From Desulfobacteraceae bacterium (GTDB taxonomy: Bacteria; Desulfobacterota; Desulfobacteria; Desulfobacterales; UBA11574): 6,953 nucleotides of DNA. The notes under the pieces were generated by a model. That model did not search any database. It worked only from the letters and a program-made list of their open reading frames with translations, and was not told the DNA's origin. The DNA lies in contig JABMQM010000626.1 of the NCBI GenBank assembly GCA_013203195.1, positions 1 to 6,953 on the forward strand, read 5' to 3'. Below, piece after piece: positions 1-4,642 of this stretch (position 1 is its first letter; each line of letters opens with the position of its first letter). The translations under genes were made by a program, and so were the position numbers.

Positions 1-60
1 ACATTTATCTGGTCTTTAGCTTCTTAATTGTGCATTTAGTGACAAAACTTTTTTCAATGC

Positions 61-176
61 CACTAAGACACTAAGGGCCGTCACAAGTGAGCAGTCATCA
101 GTGAGAAGTGATCAGTAAGGGAAAACTGATTGCTGATAACCGACAACTGATCACTTATATTTGTGCCGTTGTGCCT
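61..176. repeat. Octamer-periodic, partly palindromic intergenic repeat element
   Basis: The stretch is built of ordered repeats. Two tandem octamers (CACTAAGA at 61-68, CACTAAGG at 69-76) are followed by a long imperfect inverted repeat, with arms 85-116 and 125-156 around the 8-base loop AAGGGAAA; I count 23 of 32 positions pairing. Two more tandem octamers follow (TTGTGCCG at 161-168, TTGTGCCT at 169-176). The arms are made of variants of AGTGATCAGT. I recall similar CACTAAG and TGATCAGT strings being scattered through Desulfobacterota and other environmental genomes, but that is memory, not a search. The element lies beyond the 3' end of mlaD. Bases 1-60 show no gene or clear signal. Confidence 0.6.
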
Positions 177-189
177 AATTTGCAACGGC
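165..189 (-). terminator. Hairpin just downstream of mlaD, possible terminator
   Basis: GCCGTTG (165-171) pairs perfectly with CAACGGC (183-189), and two further wobble pairs leave a 7-base loop. The hairpin starts 15 bases past the mlaD stop in the direction of mlaD transcription. The sequence after the stem on that strand is ACAAATATAAG, not a U-run, so it does not look like a standard intrinsic terminator. It may simply be part of the neighbouring repeat element. The call rests on position and stem only. Confidence 0.25.
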
Positions 190-204
190 CACTTCCCCAA
201 GCCG

Positions 205-1182
205 TCAGTCTGCCAAGTCCGGTTCAACAGATCTCGCCGGGGGAGGTTCACCAAAAATAAGTTGAGAAGGTTGATCGCTGACGCGCTTGAGCAAGTTGTC
301 CAACTCTCCGGTAGCATTTTCAAGATTTTGCATAGAAGTATTCAATTGCTGCTGAAAACTGTAAAGGCCGTCATCGGTATCTTTGACCAAGGCAGCACCA
401 TTTGCCAGCAATCTATCCGCGTTTTGCATGGAGCGTCTTAATCCGGAAATCGCTTCGGCAATTTCCTTTTTGTTTTCGGCTATCACACTGTAAATACTGG
501 AAACGGTACGGTTGGTATTATCAACAAGAGAGCTAAATGACGCACTTGTCTTTTCAACAGAATCCATGGTTTTGTTTATGCTGTCGAGGGATGAACGCAT
601 CTCTGATGACAGCCTTTTAATCTGCAGGTCTTTAAAAGCCTGATTTGTAGTATCAAGAGTCGTTTCCAGTTTAGTGGATATACTGCCAAAGTTGAGGCCT
701 TTGAACTGACTGACAACATCATCAATTCCCTCCAATAACTTTTTGATTCCAGATGGTTTTGTTGCCACAATCGGATATTTAGCAGAAAAATTGATCGGGG
801 GAGCAAGGTCAGGTTCGTTTGCTTGTTTGCGTTCAATCTCAACAAACATTATTCCGGTGATACCGATTGACTTAAGTTGAGCCACTACATCTCCGCGATG
901 TTCTTCCGGTTTCAGGCCTTCTTCGATTTTCATTACTACCTCAATCAAAGTGGCATCCGGTGCTACTTTAATGCTCTCGACCCGGCCGATGGGCACACCC
1001 CGATATTTAACAGGAGAATCCTTGTCAAGTCCCTGGACGGATTCGTCAAAGTAGGCTACATAATGAAGCCCCTTTTCAAAATAGCTGGACATCCCCAGCC
1101 ATATGATGGCGGCCGTGGCAACGGCAAACCCCATAAGTACAAATATACCAACCATTAGTTTTGTTTTAATCTTAGCTACCAT
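205..1182 (-). CDS. mlaD: MlaD-like MCE-family lipid transport protein, periplasmic, membrane-anchored
   Basis: This 325-residue protein is the substrate-handling subunit of an Mla-type ABC transporter that moves phospholipids or other lipids between inner and outer membranes. It has a short basic start, one transmembrane helix (about 10-30), and then an MCE domain (about 38-117) with the typical GLDKDSPVKYRGVPIGRV stretch at 51-68. From about 145 to 300 it is polar and helical with many Ser, Asn, Leu and Lys, consistent with coiled-coil. The tail has a QPSQLIFGEPPPAR motif (304-317), which I recall from other MCE proteins. E. coli MlaD is much shorter (about 183 residues), so the long helical tail is the notable difference and resembles the needle-forming MCE proteins. 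The ATG lies 14 bases after the mlaF stop, with only a weak GGGA upstream, so translation is probably coupled. It is the last gene of the operon within the window. Family call is firm; the transported lipid is unknown. Confidence 0.92.
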   Translation of the reverse strand: MVAKIKTKLMVGIFVLMGFAVATAAIIWLGMSSYFEKGLHYVAYFDESVQGLDKDSPVKYRGVPIGRVESIKVAPDATLIEVVMKIEEGLKPEEHRGDVVAQLKSIGITGIMFVEIERKQANEPDLAPPINFSAKYPIVATKPSGIKKLLEGIDDVVSQFKGLNFGSISTKLETTLDTTNQAFKDLQIKRLSSEMRSSLDSINKTMDSVEKTSASFSSLVDNTNRTVSSIYSVIAENKKEIAEAISGLRRSMQNADRLLANGAALVKDTDDGLYSFQQQLNTSMQNLENATGELDNLLKRVSDQPSQLIFGEPPPARSVEPDLAD

Positions 1183-1196
1183 CCAATTCCCGCTTT

Positions 1197-1958
1197 TTAC
1201 TCCGATTTGGCACTTGGGTTGAAAAACTGTCGAACGAGCCGGTTTTGACTGTGCTCTTTAAGATATAGGGGATCTCCTTGGGCAATGATTCCCTTTGTAT
1301 GTTTATCCAGCATGATCACTCGCTGGGCAACACTAAAAATACTGTCAAGCTCATGGGTAACGATGACAATGGTCGTGCCGATGCTTTTATTCAGTTTAAC
1401 AATCAGTTCGTCGACTTCTGCCGACATAACAGGATCCAGTCCTGCTGTGGGTTCGTCAAGAAACAAAATCTTAGGGTTAAGGGCCAGTGCCCTGGCAAGT
1501 CCGGCTCTCTTTTTCATGCCTCCGCTCAACTCGGAAGGCAGATAATTTTCATACCCTGCAAGATCGACCATGCAGAGTTTCATGCGTACGAGGTTATTGA
1601 TTGAATCTTTCGAAAGCGTAGAGTATTCTGTAATCGGCAGGGCTACATTCTCGGCAATAGTCATTGAACCGAAAAGGGCCGAACCCTGAAACAGAACCCC
1701 TATCTTTCTTAAGGTGCTGCGAAAGTCCTCATCATTACATGAAGTAATATCGACATTGTCAATATATACTTGACCCGAGAATGGTTCGGACAATCCAACC
1801 ATGTGTTTTAACAACGTACTTTTGCCGCATCCGCTTCCGCCAAGAATTACAAGGATTTCTCCTTCGAAGACATCCAAGCTGATGTTGTCGAGGATAACCT
1901 CTTCATCGTAGCGGGCGCTAAGGTTTGTTACGCGGATGGTCTTTTGTTTTTCCATCAT
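1197..1958 (-). CDS. mlaF: MlaF-like ABC transporter ATP-binding protein
   Basis: This 253-residue cytoplasmic ATPase powers the MlaE permease in lipid transport. All ABC motifs are present: Walker A GGSGCGKST (40-48), Q-loop Gln91 in LFQGSALF, signature LSGGMKKR (144-151), Walker B ILFLDEP with catalytic Glu169, the D-loop AGLDP right after it, and the switch His202 in VTHELDS. The SGGMKKRAGLARALAL wording and the overall length match the MlaF/Ttg2A group rather than amino-acid or metal importers. The gene sits between the permease and the MCE protein, 10 bases after the mlaE stop. The start is a double ATG (1958 and 1955) with no clear ribosome-binding site, so translational coupling to mlaE is likely. 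Nothing is truncated. Confidence 0.95.
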   Translation of the reverse strand: MMEKQKTIRVTNLSARYDEEVILDNISLDVFEGEILVILGGSGCGKSTLLKHMVGLSEPFSGQVYIDNVDITSCNDEDFRSTLRKIGVLFQGSALFGSMTIAENVALPITEYSTLSKDSINNLVRMKLCMVDLAGYENYLPSELSGGMKKRAGLARALALNPKILFLDEPTAGLDPVMSAEVDELIVKLNKSIGTTIVIVTHELDSIFSVAQRVIMLDKHTKGIIAQGDPLYLKEHSQNRLVRQFFNPSAKSE

Positions 1959-1968
1959 CTGCTGCTGA

Positions 1969-3090
1969 TTACCAGAAACTGCGAACTACGGCAAAAATAG
2001 AATCAAAAAGAATAATCAAAAAAATGCTGCTGACCACCGCCGAGGTGGCGGAATTACCCACAGCATCAGCTCCGCCTTTGGTCTGGAATCCCCGTAAACA
2101 TCCAATCCAAACGATCAGAAGCGCAAAAACCACGCTTTTCAACATTCCCCAACAGACCTCAAAAAGTGTAAGAGCTTGCAGGGTCTGGCTGATATAAGAA
2201 TTCGCCGTCAGATCCAGCAAGAAGACACCGACTACAAGACCTCCGGCAACACCAAAAAGGTCTGCGAAAAGCGTCAGCATCGGTACCACAATTACCGAAG
2301 CTATAATCCTGGGAACCACGATAAATAGAGTAGGATTAAATCCCATGGCGACCAGGGCGTCGATTTCTTCTGAAATTTTCATGGTCCCGATTTCAGCGGC
2401 AAAAGCGGAACCGGATCTTCCGGCTACGACAATGGCTGTCATGATGGGCCCGAGTTCTGATACCATGGCAATTGCAACCAGCGAAGCAACATAAATATTG
2501 GCACCGAATTGCTGGAGTTGAAGCGATGACATAAAGGCGATGACAAGACCGAGAAGAAAACTTGTCAGTCCCACAATCGGCAGCGCATTGACACCGGTTT
2601 TCTCCATGCATGCGATGGTGTCATTTACACGCAACGATTTTGGATGAAGAAAGACATGCAGAAAGGAAAGGAAAACAGAACCGACAAAAGAAACCAAAAA
2701 TCTTAAATTGGATGCTTGGGCCAGTGTTTCATCACCGAGACGAACGATAATGTTTTCTGTGCGCTTGCTTTCAACGAGGAGACATGCTTCAAATGCATCG
2801 AAGTTAACCAGGGAAAGGATGTCTTGAGTCCGTCCTTGGGTGCCAACGATTTTGAAACCGCTATCACGGGTTGTCATTGCATTTTTTAATTCAATCAGAA
2901 CGAGTGCTCCAAAATCATCAAAATACGTTACGTTGTCAAGGTCTACGGCAAGTAAGGCAGGGGACTTTTGTGCGATCATTGAATGAAGTTCATCGAGAAT
3001 GGAAGTTGAACTCTCGATGTCCATTCTCCCATTAAAATGAACAACAAGCTCACCTTTATTTTTTTCTGAAATTTCGTAAAAGCCTGACAA
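1969..3090 (-). CDS. mlaE: STAS-MlaE fusion: lipid ABC transporter permease with N-terminal MlaB-like domain
   Basis: This is the inner-membrane permease of the Mla-type transporter. With the start chosen here it has 373 residues. Residues about 12-108 are a STAS domain (GELVVHFNGRMD near the start, then VTYFDDFGALV). Residues about 130-373 are the MlaE permease, with the family stretches SELGPIMTAIVVAGRSGSAF (211-230), EEIDAL (241-246, the likely ATPase-coupling region) and GCLRGFQTKGGADAVG (330-345). E. coli has the STAS protein MlaB as a separate gene; here the two are fused. At the usual STAS Ser/Thr position (Thr52 in E. coli MlaB) there is Asp59. Start: the open frame extends back to a TTG at 3138 that has no ribosome-binding site and overlaps the upstream gene by 19 bases. 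A second TTG at 3090 has GGAG six bases upstream (3097-3100) and leaves a 29-base gap, so I prefer it. The domain calls do not depend on the start. Confidence 0.92.
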   Translation of the reverse strand: MSGFYEISEKNKGELVVHFNGRMDIESSTSILDELHSMIAQKSPALLAVDLDNVTYFDDFGALVLIELKNAMTTRDSGFKIVGTQGRTQDILSLVNFDAFEACLLVESKRTENIIVRLGDETLAQASNLRFLVSFVGSVFLSFLHVFLHPKSLRVNDTIACMEKTGVNALPIVGLTSFLLGLVIAFMSSLQLQQFGANIYVASLVAIAMVSELGPIMTAIVVAGRSGSAFAAEIGTMKISEEIDALVAMGFNPTLFIVVPRIIASVIVVPMLTLFADLFGVAGGLVVGVFLLDLTANSYISQTLQALTLFEVCWGMLKSVVFALLIVWIGCLRGFQTKGGADAVGNSATSAVVSSIFLIILFDSIFAVVRSFW

Positions 3091-3100
3091 AAGATGCTCC
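3088..3100 (-). promoter_or_regulatory. Ribosome-binding site that decides the mlaE start (GGAG, TTG start)
   Basis: On the minus strand GGAG (3100-3097) precedes a TTG codon (3090-3088) by six bases, a normal Shine-Dalgarno spacing. The alternative in-frame TTG at 3138 has no purine-rich stretch of this quality. The first in-frame ATG comes only within the STAS domain and would remove its first strand. Confidence 0.5.
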
Positions 3101-3119
3101 GTGGTTTGATGGACACTAC

Positions 3120-3308
3120 TTAATAGTTTCGAGTACAAGAAACTACTTCTGACAACGCCGTATGTATTTCGTCCAGCATATTACATTCATCTATACATTC
3201 AGGAAAATTTTTCCTATCATCGCATTCCTTACAGGGGCTCCTGACAAGATATCCGATCTCAAAATCAAACTTGTAATTATAAAATTTCTTGTTCGCTAAA
3301 TGTTTCAC
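3120..3308 (-). CDS. Small cysteine-rich protein of unknown function, first gene of the mla operon
   Basis: This 62-residue open frame has a GTG start and I cannot assign a function. It is Lys- and aromatic-rich at the N-terminus and carries five cysteines: Cys26, Cys29, Cys38 and Cys42 form a CX2CX8CX3C pattern (SPCKECDDRKNFPECIDECN), followed by Cys58 in VSCTRNY. The spacing could bind zinc or an iron-sulfur cluster, but this is inference. There is no signal peptide or membrane segment. GGAG lies only three bases before the GTG, which is tight; an in-frame ATT further upstream is the other possible start, while no in-frame ATG exists before residue 44. It is 29 bases upstream of the preferred mlaE start (overlapping the alternative one by 19) and is probably co-transcribed with it. 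The ordered cysteine pattern argues that it is a real gene. Confidence 0.5.
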   Translation of the reverse strand: MKHLANKKFYNYKFDFEIGYLVRSPCKECDDRKNFPECIDECNMLDEIHTALSEVVSCTRNY

Positions 3309-3373
3309 AGGCTCCGATTCATTAATATAGTTGAATTCGTAAAAATAAATTCATCAGGGTTTGGTATTTTGTT

Positions 3374-3402
3374 ATCATATCATCTAAATAAGAAAAGGCA
3401 AA
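3374..3402 (-). promoter_or_regulatory. Candidate sigma-70-type promoter of the mla operon
   Basis: Read on the minus strand, TTTGCC (3402-3397) is followed after exactly 17 bases by TATGAT (3379-3374), one mismatch from the ideal -10 box. The -35 match is poor (three of six). Transcription would start near 3367 and give a leader of roughly 60 bases before the GTG of the small upstream gene. No better promoter is visible in the 100 bases before that gene. Confidence 0.4.
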
Positions 3403-3410
3403 GCCTCAAT

Positions 3411-3460
3411 ATTGATGGCGTCATAAAAAGGAAAAAACTCCCTTTTTACAAACGTTTTAA
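3411..3460. repeat. AT-rich hairpin repeat (TAAAAAGG/CCTTTTTA)
   Basis: TAAAAAGG (3424-3431) pairs perfectly with CCTTTTTA (3441-3448) around a 9-base loop. The left flank TTGATGGCGTCA (3412-3423) together with the TAAAAAG stem resembles a dispersed intergenic repeat that I remember from Desulfobacterales genomes (TGATGGCGTCGTAAAAAG and its inverted partner). That resemblance is from memory. No U-run follows the stem on either strand, so it is not an obvious terminator. Confidence 0.4.
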
Positions 3461-3472
3461 GTTTTAGATTTG

Positions 3473-3497
3473 AATAAGTCTAAGGCTTATTATTTTT
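3473..3497 (+). terminator. Weak terminator-like hairpin with T-tail
   Basis: AATAAGTC (3473-3480) pairs with GGCTTATT (3484-3491), including one wobble pair, around a TAA loop, and is followed by ATTTTT. The stem is AT-rich, and no plus-strand gene lies upstream for it to terminate. It directly borders the probable insertion-sequence end at 3498. It may stop stray plus-strand transcription or be meaningless. Confidence 0.2.
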
Positions 3498-3521
3498 GGT
3501 TCCTCTCCAGATTAGTTACAG
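3498..3521. mobile_element. Probable terminal inverted repeat of a decayed insertion sequence
   Basis: The sequence beginning GGTTCCTCTCCAGATTAG lies immediately past, and overlaps, the stop codon of the transposase remnant on the minus strand, exactly where an insertion sequence should end. I recall ISL3-family elements having ends of the general form GGYTCTTC. I found no second copy in opposite orientation up to the gntR gene, so only one end of the element survives in this window. Confidence 0.35.
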
Positions 3522-3619
3522 AAAGCCTGGTAGTTTTTCAGCGTAAAGTATCGTAGAGTGTGAAATCCGTGAGCCCTACATTTAATCACTTTTATTTTGA
3601 TATTCACACCTTGATTTAT
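3512..3619 (-). pseudogene. C-terminal remnant of an ISL3-like (IS204/IS1001/IS1096/IS1165) transposase
   Basis: Translating the minus strand from 3619 gives 35 codons ending in TAA at 3512. They include GVNIKIKVIKCRAHGF followed by LRYFTLK. This closely resembles the C-terminal signature of ISL3-family DDE transposases as I remember it (EGxNNKIKVIKRRAYGF, then a YF-LK/R stretch). Upstream, the same frame is interrupted by several stops (first at 3620-3622), although RTLRALK and similar fragments near 3680 could be further decayed remains. There is no start codon and no catalytic region, so this is a dead fragment of perhaps a tenth of a transposase. It has no role of its own, but it marks a past insertion between the mla operon and the right-hand module. 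The family assignment is from pattern memory only. Confidence 0.5.
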
Positions 3620-3769
3620 TTATCTTAATTAAAATATTCAGGTCTTACTGAACTATTTCAATAGATGTCACTTTAAAGCTCTGAGAGTTCTGCAAAATAA
3701 GATTCCACTTTTACCGATACCGAAGGTCGTTAGCTACTAAACAGTTGCACAATTAATACAAAAAAATAC
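3620..3769. other. Intergenic AT-rich stretch without recognised gene
   Basis: This part of the divergent intergenic region has stops in all frames and no recognisable RNA gene. It may contain more of the decayed insertion sequence. A 7-base inverted pair, GTGTGAA (3558-3564) with TTCACAC (3603-3609), lies just to its left and partly inside the transposase remnant; I attach no function to it. Confidence 0.4.
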
Positions 3770-3803
3770 TTGACAGAAAAATGTATATTGTATATTGTAT
3801 AAT
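3770..3803 (+). promoter_or_regulatory. Candidate promoter of the gntR-like gene
   Basis: A perfect -35 box TTGACA (3770-3775) is followed after 17 bases by TATTGT (3793-3798), a poor -10 box. A perfect TATAAT (3798-3803) is also present but at an unfavourable 22-base spacing. The region between consists of heptamer repeats TATATTG (3784-3790), TATATTG (3791-3797) and TATAATT (3798-3804). The start codon is about 100 bases downstream, leaving a leader of roughly 90 bases. Confidence 0.5.
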
Positions 3804-3808
3804 TCAAT
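3794..3808. promoter_or_regulatory. Candidate operator: 15-base near-palindrome over the -10 region
   Basis: ATTGTATAATTCAAT is a palindrome around a central base with a single mismatched pair (ATTG and CAAT arms). It overlaps the -10 region of the regulator's own promoter. Operators of FadR/FCD-subfamily GntR regulators are often short palindromes of the ATTGTATACAAT kind, so binding here would fit autorepression. A second small palindrome, TTGCC-AA-GGCAA (3843-3854), lies in the leader and is an alternative site. Confidence 0.4.
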
Positions 3809-3899
3809 TTATAATGTCACTAATGTTAATCGGTACTTTTCATTGCCAAGGCAAACCGTATTCAAATAAAATCAAAACTATTAAGGAAAGTTTAAACTA

Positions 3900-4559
3900 A
3901 TGATCGAACTTAAAAATAAGACCTCGCTTGCAGAGGATATTTGTGAATATTTACGCAACGCTATTTTTAACAACCAAATCAAACCTGGCGAACAGCTTAA
4001 CGAGCTAAAAATTATAGAGGAGTTAGGCGTCAGCCGTTCGCCGGTCCGTGAGGCAATTTGTGTTTTAGAAGGGGAAGGGTTAATTGAAAGAATCCCCCGT
4101 AGAGGTGCTTTCGTTAAAAAAACAACACGAAAAAAAATTCAGGAAATATTTAGAATTCGAGCTGTTCTTGAGTCAATGGCTGCCGAAGAAGCTGCGCTTC
4201 AATTTTCAAAAGCTGATTTAAAAAGTCTTGAAAACATTTTTGAACGTATGAGAAAGGCTGTAAATGGAAATAATGCCAAATTATACGTGAAATTTAATTA
4301 CGAGTTTCACAAAAAGTTTATTAAGCTTGCTAATAACAAGACTTTGGAGGAATTACTAAAAAATTTGGGAAAACAATCCAATTGGTTCATGCTTACAGCC
4401 TTTTCTATTAGACATTCCACGGAAGTTTCTTTGAAAGAACACTTTAAAATTTTTGAAGCTTTTGCAAAAAGAGATCCCGATTTAGCGGCTAAAACAGTTA
4501 GGAAACATATTGCTGAAGGTGGAAAAAGGGTCTTGGAAGTTCTTCGTGATGTCATATAG
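3900..4559 (+). CDS. GntR-family transcriptional regulator, FadR/FCD subfamily
   Basis: This 219-residue DNA-binding regulator probably controls the ligase and transporter genes that follow. Residues about 8-75 form the winged helix-turn-helix, with the recognition region ELGVSRSPVREAI (41-53) and the wing IERIPRRGAFV (62-72). Residues about 80-212 form an all-helical FCD ligand domain, starting at FRIRAVLESMAAEEAA (84-99). FCD domains usually bind a metal through one Asp and three His. Here FHKKF supplies His137, EHFKI His181 and RKHI His203, while the position four residues before His137, normally Asp, is Asn133. The three-His site is therefore probably kept with an altered fourth ligand. 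The ATG has AAGGAAAG upstream (3883-3890). Its codons are visibly A/T-rich compared with the mla genes. It lies 80 bases before the sucC-like gene in the same direction. FCD regulators typically respond to organic acids; the ligand here is unknown. Confidence 0.9.
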   Translation: MIELKNKTSLAEDICEYLRNAIFNNQIKPGEQLNELKIIEELGVSRSPVREAICVLEGEGLIERIPRRGAFVKKTTRKKIQEIFRIRAVLESMAAEEAALQFSKADLKSLENIFERMRKAVNGNNAKLYVKFNYEFHKKFIKLANNKTLEELLKNLGKQSNWFMLTAFSIRHSTEVSLKEHFKIFEAFAKRDPDLAAKTVRKHIAEGGKRVLEVLRDVI

Positions 4560-4620
4560 TTGTTTTTGTTGTCATAGCATTGAGTATTATATGCACCAAA
4601 ACATTTTTGCTTTTGAACAG

Positions 4621-4642
4621 AAAGGAGAAGGTTGAGCATATG
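4621..4642 (+). promoter_or_regulatory. Ribosome-binding site fixing the sucC-like start
   Basis: A purine-rich stretch AAAGGAGAAGG (4621-4631) precedes ATG at 4640 by eight bases. The frame stays open back to a TTG at 4580, but the extra 20 residues have no homology to the family, whereas MNLYEYQAKEIF at 4640 matches the conserved SucC N-terminus. Confidence 0.8.

Noticed and set aside
1..204. CRISPR array suspected from the repeated AGTGATCAGT-like units
   Set aside because: Units are short, degenerate, in both orientations and unevenly spaced, with no uniform spacers and no cas genes.
1285..1604. Plus-strand open frames inside mlaF
   Set aside because: They lie opposite conserved ABC ATPase motifs and show no independent coding signs.
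3558..3609. GTGTGAA...TTCACAC as a CRP-like site
   Set aside because: The arms are 38 bases apart rather than 6, and the left arm lies inside the transposase remnant, so it is likely a chance pairing.
4580..4639. Upstream TTG start adding 20 residues to the sucC-like protein
   Set aside because: The family N-terminus begins at MNLYEYQ (4640), which has its own purine-rich ribosome-binding site.
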